Translations under genes and position numbers: made by a program
The notes under the pieces: model-generated
The model's database searches: none
What the model was told of the DNA's origin: nothing
The model's input: only the letters and a program-made list of their open reading frames with translations
Assembly: GCF_001640805.2 (NCBI RefSeq)
Contig: NC_066852.1
Coordinates: 11,665,194-11,729,193, forward strand
DNA: 64,000 bases
Reading direction: 5' to 3'
Origin: Lates calcarifer
Taxonomy: Eukaryota > Chordata > Actinopteri > Centropomidae
Shown: positions 38,201 to 44,571 of the stretch, piece by piece
Position numbering within the stretch: position 1 is the first letter of the stretch
Layout of the letters: each line of letters begins with the position of its first letter

Positions 38201-39654
38201 CACTATGTACTCCTGTTGCCTTTATTTCATTTCCATTTTTAACATCACGAGGCAGTTTGGTCTTTAGTTTACCCTCAAATTTAAGCCCAGGTTAGAGCCA
38301 TGTGTGCAGTATATGCACCACAATATGCATTTGTAAGATCTTGCATCCTGAAACAGCAGCAGCTGAGGAAATTGTTGCCGCAACAGTACATGATTTGTCT
38401 TTCCAGATAAGGGTCGAAACAGCATGGTGTCGACAGAGAGCGCCTCCTCCACCTACGAGGAGCTGGCAAGGGCCTACGAGCACGCCAAGCTGGAGGAGCA
38501 CCTGCAGCACGCCAAGTTCACCATTACAGAGTGTTTCATCTCCGATAGCTCATCTGACCAAATGACCACAGGTACCAATGACCCGGCAGACAGCATGACC
38601 TCCCTCAGCACGCCATCTGAACCGGGCATCTGCCGCTTCACAGCCTCACCGCCCAAACCACAGGACTATGACCGTGGCAAAAATGTGGCTGTGCCCATCC
38701 CCCACCGCGCTAACAAAAGTAAGTATGAAAGATGGGAGCCATGGAGGGGCACCTTTGATTACTCATTTTGCATTCAGTTAATACTAGCACTACCTTATTG
38801 TTACAGTTAAGACACTGCAGATTCTTCAGTTCAACTCAATTCAATTCAATTTTATTTATATAAATCACAAAAGAAGTTATTTCAAGGCACTTATCATATA
38901 GAGCAGGTCTAGACCGTACTTATATTAACAGAGAGAGATCCAACAATTCTTCTACCTATTTAATGAGACCCAGAAGTACACTGGCACACAAGACTGAAGC
39001 CAAACCTCCAAACCAAAAGTAGGAATTAAATTTACACTGACTTAAACTGATGATCCAAATAGAAAAAAAAACTAAATTATACCACTCACTAATTACCTTC
39101 AGACAATAGGCCAGAATGATTTAAGCTGCAAAAGGAACCAAGGTGTCATGTCTCATGGCTGACATGTCTGAGCAATCTCAACGTATGGTCTTGTCCTGAC
39201 CCTGTTCTTGCCTTTCTCAGGTGAATTCTGCAACCTACCCCTCTACATGAAGACAGACCCATTCTTCCGCAAGCAAGGGGAACTGCATGACCCCTGCCCG
39301 GCTGTGCCACCGCGGGAAGCCTCAATCCGCAGCCTGACGCAGCGGGCGTATCACACCCAGGGTCGTCACAAGACTCTAGACCCTGCCAAGCAGCAGGCCC
39401 TGACGCTGGGCCATTCTGGGCTGGGCAGCTTGGGTTCGAGCTCGGGCACTGCCACCTTGCCCCAGAGGACTCTCACCATGCCCAGCTCCAACACTGCAGC
39501 AACAGCTTCCACCTCCAGCACGAGCAGCAACCCCACCAACAGTAACAAGGTGGGGGGCTCCAGAGACTCGCTGCTAGAGAGCAGCTCCTCTGCGCTGGGG
39601 AGACTGCAGAAACAGAGTGTGGGGGCCTACTCCAAGTCATACACACTGGTGTAG
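217..39654 (+). CDS. dscaml1: dscaml1, DSCAM-like 1 adhesion receptor (5' partial, 32 exons in window)
   Basis: This is a single-pass neuronal adhesion receptor of the DSCAM family, known for homophilic binding and for self-avoidance and cell spacing in retina and brain. The exons encode, in order, Ig1-Ig9, FN3-1 to FN3-4, Ig10, FN3-5, FN3-6, one membrane helix and a cytoplasmic tail ending in SYTLV, a C-terminal PDZ ligand. Every Ig unit shows its Cys...Trp...Tyr-x-Cys pattern. Stretches such as [34 protein letters not shown] and [19 protein letters not shown] are DSCAML1-type and differ from DSCAM. The exons sum to 6089 nt and join without a frame break (2028 residues plus TAG), close to the mammalian protein without its signal peptide. 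The signal-peptide exon lies upstream of the window. All introns are GT-AG except one GC-AG. Assignment to dscaml1, not dscam, is secure. Confidence 0.97.
538..3013 (+). other. dscaml1 intron 2
   Basis: 2.5 kb without a gene. It holds a (CA)16 tract at 704-735 and an A/T-rich block at about 1500-1610 with several homeodomain-type TAAT cores. The short open frames here show no family signature. Confidence 0.8.
704..735. repeat. (CA)16 microsatellite
   Basis: Perfect 32-bp dinucleotide tract 166 bp after the Ig1 exon. Confidence 0.95.
3014..3160 (+). CDS. dscaml1: dscaml1 exon 3: Ig2, first half
   Basis: 147 nt, phase 1 in and out. The acceptor is ctgtgtag and the donor gtaaga. It encodes [18 protein letters not shown] through [11 protein letters not shown], with the first Ig2 cysteine in FKCLIPA. 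The in-frame cag 10 nt further on is not used, because family alignment requires V-F-R before EPYTV. Confidence 0.95.
3257..3280. repeat. (TG)12 microsatellite
   Basis: 24-bp perfect TG tract, followed at 3370-3440 by a long CCT-rich pyrimidine stretch. Confidence 0.9.
6966..7092 (+). repeat. degenerate dispersed teleost repeat, copy 1 (fragment)
   Basis: It shares ordered blocks with the copies at 10704, 42411 and 52853: an AAAGATGTTCA block, a run ending in ctggatccagcaaat, then a cattaatcaactgatagttgca end. The pattern is that of an abundant non-autonomous teleost element whose name I cannot assign from sequence alone. Confidence 0.55.
7515..7546. repeat. (AC)16 microsatellite
   Basis: Perfect 32-bp AC tract inside dscaml1 intron 3. 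Confidence 0.93.
8579..8628. repeat. CCG triplet tract plus short CTCC(A)-type tandem
   Basis: About five CCG triplets are followed by four copies of an 8-bp ctcctcca-like unit. Low-complexity tandem sequence, no gene. Confidence 0.75.
10704..11010 (+). repeat. dispersed teleost repeat, copy 2
   Basis: Near full-length relative of the copy at 52853. Recognisable in order are caattgttttcattatta, a tcacaatttt-ccctagccca block, gttttgtcc, an AAAGATATTC block, and the terminal cta-attgattatgaaaatatc. Diverged and without coding potential. Confidence 0.65.
11020..11175 (-). repeat. degenerate abundant teleost repeat (second type)
   Basis: The block cccctggactggtcaccagcc, then catgtctttggactgtg-ggagga, then ggagaacgtccaaactc-acacagaaag, is the reverse of a widespread fish repeat that carries a GGTTAGCACTGT-type head. 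It abuts copy 2 of the other repeat. Classification as tRNA-SINE or LINE-tail derived cannot be settled here. Confidence 0.55.
11744..11811. repeat. (TG)14 and (CT)12 tracts
   Basis: A perfect TG tract at 11744-11771 and a CT tract at 11787-11811 are separated by 15 bp of unique sequence. Confidence 0.93.
12231..12299. repeat. two (TG)n tracts split by an 18-bp spacer
   Basis: An interrupted TG microsatellite: about 26 bp, then tatgcacgtttata, then about 28 bp. Confidence 0.9.
19030..19176 (+). CDS. dscaml1: dscaml1 exon 4: Ig2, second half
   Basis: 147 nt, phase 1 in and out. The acceptor is cttcctcag and the donor gtgagc. It encodes [20 protein letters not shown] and [18 protein letters not shown], with the second Ig2 cysteine in YRCIT. 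Confidence 0.96.
19265..19543 (+). CDS. dscaml1: dscaml1 exon 5: Ig3
   Basis: 279 nt, phase 1 in and out, after an 88-bp intron. A single-exon Ig domain: [20 protein letters not shown] to [14 protein letters not shown]. Donor gtgtgt. Confidence 0.96.
19544..20838 (+). other. dscaml1 intron 5
   Basis: 1.3 kb of mostly low-complexity sequence: a G23 run at 20082-20104, a CA tract at 20169-20190 and CT tracts at about 20335-20365. No gene. Confidence 0.85.
20082..20104. repeat. G23 homopolymer
   Basis: An uninterrupted run of 23 G on the sense strand. The exact length may be affected by sequencing. Confidence 0.9.
20839..21114 (+). CDS. dscaml1: dscaml1 exon 6: Ig4
   Basis: 276 nt, phase 1 in and out. 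Encodes [18 protein letters not shown] to [11 protein letters not shown], with Ig cysteines in [10 protein letters not shown] and YQCFASRK and the tryptophan in TWYRNTE. Donor gtatgt. Confidence 0.96.
21115..21444 (+). other. dscaml1 intron 6
   Basis: 330 bp, ending in a long CT-rich acceptor tract. Nothing else seen. Confidence 0.85.
21445..21741 (+). CDS. dscaml1: dscaml1 exon 7: Ig5
   Basis: 297 nt, phase 1 in and out. Encodes [20 protein letters not shown] through YQARINVRG, with cysteines in LMCAAKG and YRCVARN. The end is set by the family motif NVRG-PP. The donor used is g|gtgcct. A better-looking but out-of-frame gtaaga lies 7 nt upstream, at 21735. Confidence 0.95.
21742..22823 (+). 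other. dscaml1 intron 7
   Basis: 1.1 kb. It holds the perfect ATCT array at 21833-21894, a short related tract near 22471-22490, and a CT-rich 3' end. No gene. Confidence 0.85.
21833..21894. repeat. (ATCT)15 microsatellite
   Basis: 62 bp of perfect tetranucleotide repeat, with no interruption. Confidence 0.97.
22824..23096 (+). CDS. dscaml1: dscaml1 exon 8: Ig6
   Basis: 273 nt, phase 1 in and out. Encodes [18 protein letters not shown] to VHVTVK, with cysteines in [15 protein letters not shown] and [10 protein letters not shown]. Acceptor tgtctccag, donor gtaagc. Confidence 0.96.
23097..23929 (+). other. dscaml1 intron 8
   Basis: 833 bp without a gene. An open frame runs from the intron end into exon 9, but the ctctcccccag acceptor and family alignment start the exon at 23930. 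Confidence 0.85.
23930..24214 (+). CDS. dscaml1: dscaml1 exon 9: Ig7
   Basis: 285 nt, phase 1 in and out. Encodes [17 protein letters not shown] to SWERQLIVT, with cysteines in IACVVSSGD and YTCIASNAA. By memory it carries a small insertion (SAS in [11 protein letters not shown]) against the mammalian protein. Confidence 0.96.
24403..24522 (+). CDS. dscaml1: dscaml1 exon 10: Ig8, first half
   Basis: 120 nt, phase 1 in and out. Encodes [20 protein letters not shown] and [19 protein letters not shown]. Codon 24441-24443 (tgt) gives a cysteine where I recall glycine in mammals. Confidence 0.96.
24626..24802 (+). CDS. dscaml1: dscaml1 exon 11: Ig8, second half
   Basis: 177 nt, phase 1 in and out, after a 103-bp intron. 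Encodes [18 protein letters not shown] to SKSMILTVK, with the second Ig8 cysteine in [11 protein letters not shown]. Donor gtaagt. Confidence 0.96.
24803..25383 (+). other. dscaml1 intron 11
   Basis: 581 bp, unique-looking, no gene or clear repeat. Confidence 0.8.
25384..25583 (+). CDS. dscaml1: dscaml1 exon 12: Ig9, first half
   Basis: 200 nt, phase 1 in, phase 0 out. Encodes [18 protein letters not shown] through [10 protein letters not shown], with the first Ig9 cysteine in [10 protein letters not shown]. Donor aag|gtcaga. Confidence 0.95.
25584..26118 (+). other. dscaml1 intron 12
   Basis: 535 bp. About half is a degenerate dispersed repeat (25805-26062). No gene. Confidence 0.8.
25805..26062 (+). 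repeat. degenerate teleost dispersed repeat (third type)
   Basis: The order ttagctta-agct blocks, ctccattcccagttt-ta, ataacttaactggc, atatttagcgtat, gtgtcatggcaagaaag and catttcccaatatgt matches a common fish element whose end reads like CGGCAAGAAAG...TTTCCCAAAATGT. Inserted in sense orientation to the gene and non-coding. Confidence 0.55.
26119..26215 (+). CDS. dscaml1: dscaml1 exon 13: Ig9, second half
   Basis: 97 nt, phase 0 in, phase 1 out. Encodes [21 protein letters not shown] to LIQLTVQ. Acceptor gttcacag, donor gtatct. Confidence 0.95.
26367..26495 (+). CDS. dscaml1: dscaml1 exon 14: FN3-1, first half
   Basis: 129 nt, phase 1 in and out. Encodes [20 protein letters not shown] and [17 protein letters not shown], with the conserved FN3 tryptophan in LRWIQR. 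The acceptor follows a short CA tract. Confidence 0.95.
26578..26745 (+). CDS. dscaml1: dscaml1 exon 15: FN3-1, second half
   Basis: 168 nt, phase 1 in and out. Encodes [18 protein letters not shown] to [13 protein letters not shown]. Codon 26658-26660 (tgt) puts a cysteine in [12 protein letters not shown], where I recall serine in mammals. Donor gtaagt. Confidence 0.95.
26863..26933 (+). CDS. dscaml1: dscaml1 exon 16: FN3-2, start
   Basis: 71 nt, phase 1 in, phase 0 out. Encodes [20 protein letters not shown] and TWR. Donor agg|gtaaac. Confidence 0.93.
26934..27417 (+). other. dscaml1 intron 16
   Basis: 484 bp, A/T-rich, no gene. Confidence 0.8.
27418..27658 (+). CDS. dscaml1: dscaml1 exon 17: FN3-2, remainder
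   Basis: 241 nt, phase 0 in, phase 1 out. Encodes [20 protein letters not shown] through [16 protein letters not shown], nearly identical to the mammalian sequence I recall. Donor gtaaga. Confidence 0.97.
27659..28568 (+). other. dscaml1 intron 17
   Basis: 910 bp, ending in a C-rich acceptor tract. No gene or clear repeat. Confidence 0.8.
28569..28715 (+). CDS. dscaml1: dscaml1 exon 18: FN3-3, first half
   Basis: 147 nt, phase 1 in and out. Encodes [20 protein letters not shown] to FWSLFPDG. Acceptor ctctccag, donor gtgggt. Confidence 0.95.
28716..29299 (+). other. dscaml1 intron 18
   Basis: 584 bp, no gene or clear repeat. Confidence 0.8.
29300..29455 (+). CDS. dscaml1: dscaml1 exon 19: FN3-3, second half
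   Basis: 156 nt, phase 1 in and out. Encodes [19 protein letters not shown] to [11 protein letters not shown]. The last base c with the next tt gives leucine at a position usually valine. Donor gtgagt. Confidence 0.95.
29456..31182 (+). other. dscaml1 intron 19
   Basis: 1.7 kb without a gene. It holds a (GTCT)4 stretch near 30190, a C9 run near 30247 and a unique block at about 29605-29690 rich in CATTAG/TAATGAGAATTA. Confidence 0.75.
31183..31322 (+). CDS. dscaml1: dscaml1 exon 20: FN3-4, first half
   Basis: 140 nt, phase 1 in, phase 0 out. Encodes [20 protein letters not shown] to [14 protein letters not shown], with the [14 protein letters not shown] core. Donor gtaagt. Confidence 0.96.
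31464..31506. repeat. (TG)21 microsatellite
   Basis: 43-bp perfect TG tract, the longest dinucleotide tract in the window. Confidence 0.95.
32179..32216. repeat. (AC)19 microsatellite
   Basis: 38-bp perfect AC tract. Confidence 0.95.
33395..33548 (+). CDS. dscaml1: dscaml1 exon 21: FN3-4, second half
   Basis: 154 nt, phase 0 in, phase 1 out. Encodes [19 protein letters not shown] through [10 protein letters not shown], including [10 protein letters not shown]. Donor gtgggt. Confidence 0.95.
33549..34147 (+). other. dscaml1 intron 21
   Basis: 599 bp, CT-rich in part, T-rich at the acceptor. No gene. Confidence 0.8.
34148..34265 (+). CDS. dscaml1: dscaml1 exon 22: Ig10, first half
   Basis: 118 nt, phase 1 in, phase 2 out. 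Encodes [20 protein letters not shown] to IKWTKD, with the first Ig10 cysteine in LPCSSVGEP. Donor ag|gtcaga. Confidence 0.95.
34418..34581 (+). CDS. dscaml1: dscaml1 exon 23: Ig10, second half
   Basis: 164 nt, phase 2 in, phase 1 out. Encodes [20 protein letters not shown] to IIVNLVVQ, with the second cysteine in [11 protein letters not shown]. Donor gtaaga. Confidence 0.96.
34698..34796 (+). CDS. dscaml1: dscaml1 exon 24: FN3-5, first half
   Basis: 99 nt, phase 1 in and out. Encodes [20 protein letters not shown] to GGSSIR. The acceptor tract is TG-rich (tctctgtgtgtgtgtgcacccag) and the donor gtttgc is weak. Confidence 0.93.
34797..35151 (+). other. dscaml1 intron 24
   Basis: 355 bp without a gene. 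The frame stays open for 69 nt past the donor to a TGA at 34866. Confidence 0.8.
35152..35340 (+). CDS. dscaml1: dscaml1 exon 25: FN3-5, second half
   Basis: 189 nt, phase 1 in and out. Encodes [19 protein letters not shown] to [11 protein letters not shown], including [16 protein letters not shown]. Donor gtgagg. Confidence 0.96.
35341..35656 (+). other. dscaml1 intron 25
   Basis: 316 bp, A/T-rich with a CT-rich acceptor. No gene. Confidence 0.8.
35657..35944 (+). CDS. dscaml1: dscaml1 exon 26: FN3-6
   Basis: 288 nt, phase 1 in and out. A single exon for the last FN3 domain: [18 protein letters not shown] to [11 protein letters not shown], with [19 protein letters not shown]. Donor gtaagt. 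Confidence 0.96.
36044..36199 (+). CDS. dscaml1: dscaml1 exon 27: transmembrane segment
   Basis: 156 nt, phase 1 in and out. Encodes the juxtamembrane [18 protein letters not shown], a hydrophobic helix ([16 protein letters not shown]) and the basic stop-transfer [13 protein letters not shown] that opens the cytoplasmic tail. Donor gtgaga. Confidence 0.96.
36325..36355 (+). CDS. dscaml1: dscaml1 exon 28: 31-nt cytoplasmic exon
   Basis: 31 nt, phase 1 in, phase 2 out. Encodes [10 protein letters not shown] plus two bases of a serine codon. Acceptor cttatag, donor gtaaga. With exon 29 it makes 150 nt, a frame-neutral pair. Confidence 0.93.
36464..36483 (+). repeat. (TG)10 tract abutting the exon 29 3' splice site
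   Basis: The tract ends directly before cag|exon 29, so it fills most of the place of the polypyrimidine tract. Such UG tracts in RNA are known TDP-43/CELF-type binding sequences. Confidence 0.9.
36487..36605 (+). CDS. dscaml1: dscaml1 exon 29: cytoplasmic exon with GC donor
   Basis: 119 nt, phase 2 in, phase 1 out. Encodes [19 protein letters not shown] through DKEGIKQI. The 3' splice site is a (TG)10 run plus cag. The 5' splice site is atag|gcatgt, a GC donor. Only this end joins in frame to the next exon (I-G-E-D-K-A). The nearest GT, at 36610, breaks the frame. Confidence 0.93.
36706..36858 (+). CDS. dscaml1: dscaml1 exon 30: cytoplasmic tail
   Basis: 153 nt, phase 1 in and out. Encodes [20 protein letters not shown] to DMSDIRPGT. 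Acceptor ctgcaacag, donor gtgagt. Confidence 0.95.
36859..37963 (+). other. dscaml1 intron 30
   Basis: 1.1 kb. Contains an A-run near 37171 and seven tandem GAGCA units at 37631-37665. No gene. Confidence 0.8.
37631..37665. repeat. (GAGCA)7 tandem repeat
   Basis: Seven perfect pentamer units, continuing imperfectly to about 37680. Confidence 0.93.
37964..38164 (+). CDS. dscaml1: dscaml1 exon 31: cytoplasmic tail
   Basis: 201 nt, phase 1 in and out. Encodes [20 protein letters not shown] to [10 protein letters not shown], with [12 protein letters not shown], a conserved Ser-rich segment. Donor gttggt. Confidence 0.95.
38407..38718 (+). CDS. dscaml1: dscaml1 exon 32: cytoplasmic tail
   Basis: 312 nt, phase 1 in and out. 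Encodes [20 protein letters not shown], the helical [31 protein letters not shown], and [12 protein letters not shown] to IPHRANK, the most conserved part of the tail. Donor gtaagt. Confidence 0.97.
38719..39220 (+). other. dscaml1 intron 32
   Basis: 502 bp. Its middle third is a dispersed repeat (38830-38975). No gene. Confidence 0.85.
38830..38975 (+). repeat. degenerate percomorph-type dispersed repeat (fourth type)
   Basis: It begins caactcaattcaattcaatt, then ttatttata, ttcaaggcactt, gagcaggtctagaccgtac and gagagatccaacaatt, in the order of a very common percomorph repeat (TTCAATTCAATTTTATTTATA... CAAGGCACTT... CCAACAA). Truncated and non-coding. Confidence 0.7.
39221..39654 (+). CDS. 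dscaml1: dscaml1 exon 33: C-terminus with PDZ ligand
   Basis: 434 nt of coding sequence ending at TAG 39652-39654. Encodes [36 protein letters not shown], a long Ser/Thr/Asn-rich low-complexity segment and the terminal AYSKSYTLV. The last residues are the family's PDZ-binding tail, reported to bind MAGI-type scaffolds. Confidence 0.96.
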
Positions 39655-41612
39655 TTCATTCTCTTGCACAGACTTGCACTGCTGTCCCGCCCTTCAGCCA
39701 GTCCCACTCTGGCGCTCTTCAGTCTGGGCCAGAAAGGGCATGCAACCATCGTTCTTTACACCCAACTAAAGGTGAACTGCCCAGCGTCCTGTCTAATTCT
39801 CCTTGGGATAGGTGTTCTCCCAGACAGAGACCCAGCTAACCCTACTTTTCATGTTCACCTGGGACTCTATAAAAGAACTACTAACTCCAACTAACAGTTC
39901 CAGCCGGCTGGTGCTCAGCTCCGCTCAGTTCTCACAGGAGTTGCACAGTAAAAAAAAAAACAGGAAGCGATTCTGTGGTCATTTGGAAATATTGACTATA
40001 ATTGAGGAGCTAAAAGCTCTGTGTTTATGATGATGAAGACTACAATAGCCAGTATGAAGCTGTGTGACCATCCTGTTTCTCACGCACACACATACTGTCC
40101 TCCATAGTTTGAGTATTATTGTCAATTTGCAGGACTTCCAGTTAAGTTCCCTATTCTTACTGTATCTTTCACCCTCTATGTGTCTCTTAAAGCCCCAAAC
40201 AGATATTGGCAGATTTTCTCTTAATGGTGATTCCAAAAGAAATGATTCAGGTTCTCTTCCAGAAAGGAAAAAAAAAATTTCTATCACATTAATGTGACAG
40301 AATCTCTCCAGCTGAACAGTGTCTAACTTTTTAAAGAAATCATGACAACCCAAATGAACCAGCTATGATTTCTCACATTACAAATAGAGAATATTTGGTA
40401 TTATAAAGAATTTACATATATATTTCTATGTAGGTATATTATTGACATTTAAGTAAAATTATGACAAAGTATAAATTGTATGTACTACAAAGGTGTAGTA
40501 GTACATACAGAAATTTAATGTTAATGTCAAATTTAAGAACGAGACAATCGCTCAATCATGAAATTTAAAAAAAAGAGAAATTTTAAAAAAGGTTGGACTA
40601 AAGAAAGAAAAAAGTTTAGTATATATACGGGATCCTCTGTATGTTACTGTATGTAGGCTGACTAAAGAGAGTGTTTTGCTCCTGTATGGAAAGACAGTGG
40701 GCCATTCCAAGCCCCATGTTGAGATGGAAAAAGCAAGGTAGGCTACTTAAGGCAAACTTCTGGGTGAAGGCATTTTAAACGCCCTGGTTTACAGTGTCTA
40801 CTTCACCGTGTGTGTTCAGTGGAAACAATCAAGGCAGAGTGCCTTCTCAAGAGGATTTCCAGTGGGCTTTAGTTAGCCCGTTGTTAGCCTGATGTGTTGG
40901 TAAAAACAATAACATTCAGAAACCAAATCAGTGTCACAGAGGATCCCCAAATAAGTTTTATGCCGGGAGGAGCACTGCATTGCAAGGTGGTTACAGGCTT
41001 GAGTTATGATACAGTGTTAAGGCCTCTGTTTATGAAAAGATGGCAGTCAGAGATACAGTAACACAGTCAGTCAGCCTCAGTGCCACTCAGCCAATCTTTG
41101 CTCTTCAAAGAAAGAAAGACAACTAGCTGAAGGAATCCCAGTCATGATGTGAATGAAAAATAATATAATGTTGAGAGATGTTATATGTCAGGGAGTTCAG
41201 TTTTGAAAATTATATAATGTTCACACAATTGATATCTTTGTTGTTGCCCTGTCTGAAGTACTGTATATGTCCCGCTTTCTTTACCACTGTACCCCTCCAT
41301 TTTGCACCAATGTACATTCACACAAGAACCTATTGGAATACCTTTCTGAAACATCTCCATGATAGTGTTTTGCCGTTTATATTTATTTATCCATTTGCTT
41401 TGTTTTTTTATTTGTTTGTTTAGGGGAGGGGGTATCTGTTGGTCTGTTGATTTTGATTTATATTCATTTTAATTTGTTTGGGATTTTGTCAAAAAATTTT
41501 GGTTCCAGAGGCCAAGCAGTACTAAGGTATGTGGCCTGTGGCTAAAACCAGTTCAGCCAAGTGAAATCAGGGACTCGTAGCTCTTTTGGTCACACAAACT
41601 ACTATTGTATTG

Positions 41613-41620
41613 TGTATATA
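41613..41620 (+). promoter_or_regulatory. candidate Pumilio element in dscaml1 3'UTR
   Basis: TGTATATA matches the TGTANATA consensus. A single 8-mer, so chance is possible. Confidence 0.3.
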
Positions 41621-42230
41621 CTGGACTGGAGTTGGTCTGTAAACCTGAAGCATTCCGACTCCCGTCCTTTTCCCCTGTTCGGATAAATTAAAGTAAAAAT
41701 TCACCACCCTAAACATACTAGACCCATCATCTTTACCTTTGTCAGTGTTGTTTATAGATTAAGTCTTGTACATAAAACACAGTTTTGTATGAAGAGCTAT
41801 TTTCGTCAGAATAAATCAGGGGACACATCAGGGTTGAATGCCCCAATTTCAAAATTGAAATAGTATCAAAAATAAAATATTTTACTTCTGAAATGGGCAA
41901 AAAAACATTTTTCTTTCCCTTTATGTTTTTGATACTAATTTGTTGAATTTTTATTCTTTTTTAAAGGTCTTTTGATGTTGTCATTTGTCCTATTTACTTT
42001 TTTATTATTATTTTGTATTTTGTTCATCCTCAGAAAAGTCATTGCATGCTTGCTAAAAGGGAAAAATTGAAGGAAAAAATGTATGAAAATCAAAAGCTAA
42101 AAAAAAAAAAATGTTGAGGGTATCCCAAACATTTGTTTGAGTTGCTTGTTATAGCAATTGCTTGTGTTCAAAAGTACATTTTCTATGAAAAGAAAGCAAA
42201 AACTAAAAAGATCATTCTAACACCTTGTGC

Positions 42231-42236
42231 AATAAA
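42231..42236 (+). terminator. dscaml1 distal poly(A) signal
   Basis: A canonical AATAAA is followed within 30 bp by T/G-richer sequence. Beyond it the sequence changes to a dispersed repeat. Confidence 0.55.
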
Positions 42237-42250
42237 GCTATCTTTCATAC

Positions 42251-43805
42251 GTGACGGCCTCTGTCATTCTCAACAGGTTTATTTGCAAATCATCTGGATG
42301 TCTTAGGTGGCCTTAGTAGAAACTTCTTGTTGGGCCCTTATTCACCTCCACTTAATAGTACATGACAGTTTCATTATTTCCTAAGTCACAGAGAAAGAAT
42401 TGAAATAAGATGATCAACTGATTAGCTGATTGAACAATTTTAATAGTTGATTAATTGTTATGAATGTAAAAATGTAACTGATTCCTGCTTCAAAATGTGA
42501 ATATTTGCTAGTTTCACAGTTTTCTATGATAGCAAACTTTGCTTGCAATGTTATCTTGGGCATCAGGGACTAATGATGAGCATTTGTCACAATTACCTGA
42601 CATTTTATACACTGGTGATTAAAGAAAATAATTGTCAGGCCTACTGATAATGGAAGAAATATAGAATGATAGAATAATATGACCATGCCCAAGGTTTTCT
42701 GAGGAAACAAGAACACCCTCATCTTTGTAGCTGTGTTGACACACAGAAAAAAAACATCATAAAAAATGAGTTCAAGATGAATTCTAACAATTACGGTCAA
42801 GACAAGATTGAGGCAAGATTTTGATAAGTCCCCTCTTTAATACCAGGGCCACAAGATGGAGGACCCAACATTCTACTACAGGGGTGCAAATGTCTAACAA
42901 ATGTGTGATTAATCAAATGTAGACAGAAACAGAGTAGAGTGAACTTGGAGCCCCAACCCATTGCCCTCTTTGGCTGATGAGTAATCCTGCCTCAGCAGCA
43001 GAGGATTGCTCTCCACCAGATTTTGGTGTGGTCACAGTGATGCATCTTAACATGAGGAAGTCATCAGAGGAAGTGAATCTAAAATCTGGACTGGAGAGGG
43101 TACAAACAAAGACACCCATGCCTTTGTGGCTGTACAGCCATGCAGCCACAAGATGGCATCATATCATTATAATGCCTCCACCGAGGTCAACAGATACTGT
43201 GACGAAAGTATTCTACCAAAAGAGTGCAGTCATTCATGACGGATTTGTTGTGAATAATTGATGTTTTTCAGAGTCACCTGCACTTGTGCCTACATACTAC
43301 AGCATCTGGTTACTATAGCAGAGCCCTTCATGTAATTTGTATGGTGTGGAATTAGCTTGATTATTAGAGGGATGCTTCATGGATAGCTTTAGGTAGATTT
43401 ATCTGTAACCATGATTATTTGTGGAGAGAATACTGTATGCTATTCAAGTCATACATCAGTAAAGATTGGTTGTTAGTATTTCTGTGAGACACAGCAGCCA
43501 TTAATTCATGCTTTGCTGTATTCCTAAATCAAGTTGTTAGTCAGGAAAATAGTTTAAACAAAACAAAACCAGTGTTGTAGTGAAAAATGCAGATAATAGC
43601 CTATCTAATGGCAGTAAGGTGAAGTAGAACTTTTCAAAAACCTGCCATGGGCCCTCCCCTCCATTTTCACATAACACTGACATTTTCAACCAATAAAATG
43701 ATAAGCTTGATTCAAATTTTACACATTTTGACAGTAATGGTTGCAGGTACCTCTACAATTGTAAAAGAATCAATGAAAGACACATACACATGCACCACAA
43801 GAAGG
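42251..43805. other. intergenic space between convergent 3' ends
   Basis: 1.6 kb between the inferred dscaml1 and arhgap35 poly(A) sites. It holds an antisense-oriented dispersed repeat copy (42411-42653). No gene seen. Confidence 0.6.
42411..42653 (-). repeat. dispersed teleost repeat, copy 3
   Basis: The reverse orientation of the copies at 10704 and 52853: ttaatagttgattaattgtta, atcttgggcatcaggga, gagcatttgtcac, tgacattttata and gattaaagaaaataattg, in the expected order. Confidence 0.65.
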
Positions 43806-43830
43806 CTGAGGACAATTTTACAAGATTTAA

Positions 43831-43836
43831 TTTATT
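43831..43836 (-). terminator. candidate arhgap35 poly(A) signal
   Basis: AATAAA on the minus strand, followed 30-55 nt downstream by gtggtgcatgtgtatgtgtc, a GU-rich downstream element. An alternative AATAAA (minus) lies at 42278-42283. Confidence 0.45.
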
Positions 43837-44550
43837 AACTATTATACAGTTCACATAAGGCCTTCATCTTCAAACACTATTCTCAGTCAGACAAATTCCA
43901 TGGTTTGCTCTTGGTGCACAGTACATAAACTTTCACGTTTCAGCTATTTTCACTTCAGTATTTGTTTTGTTCTTGTACTAATTTCATGTTTTAAAACAGG
44001 AAGAGGCTTCCATCCTTCTCCCTTGGTGTGTTTTCTTTTAAATCATGCACTAAACTTAAGTGGCCTTGAACCATTCACAAAAATTGTAGAAATGGACTTT
44101 CAATCATTGAAATACACACTAGAAATGTTTTCTACCATTGACTAAAGGGTGGTGTTCCCCAACATACAAATAAACAACCATTATAGAGTAGTATGCACTC
44201 ACTTTTTGCTCATTGAGCGGCAGATTTGCCAAGTTTGTGTCAGACATCAAGTGATGCAGTAAGATTATATACTCCCCAAGAATCGTGTTATTATGGGACA
44301 GCTGCTTGGTTTGCTCTGTGCCAGTCTTAATGTTACAGCTTACAGCTCTGAGCACTTTGGGAAGAGCCCTCAGTTTAGTCTAATGAACATATAAAATGAC
44401 TGACTTCCAACAGCATCGCGATTCCAAAAGTACCAGAAGTGATGATCCCAAATACTAATACAACCAATGATCTTACTAGTCTGCTCATCGTTGCAACCAA
44501 GAACCATTACGGAGCAATAATCATCCAGAACGTGTATGTGTCTGGCATTC

Positions 44551-44571
44551 TTTTTTTTTTTTTTTTTTTTT
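44551..44571. repeat. T21 homopolymer
   Basis: An uninterrupted run of 21 T on the plus strand, inside the inferred arhgap35 3'UTR. Confidence 0.9.

Larger units (their letters stand above)
39655..42250 (+). other. dscaml1 3'UTR (inferred)
   Basis: About 2.6 kb, A/T-rich and without a gene. It contains AATAAA at 41810 and 41871 and a final one at 42231, an ATTTATTTAT element at 41381-41390 and a Pumilio-type TGTATATA at 41613-41620. The end point is inferred from the last signal. Confidence 0.6.
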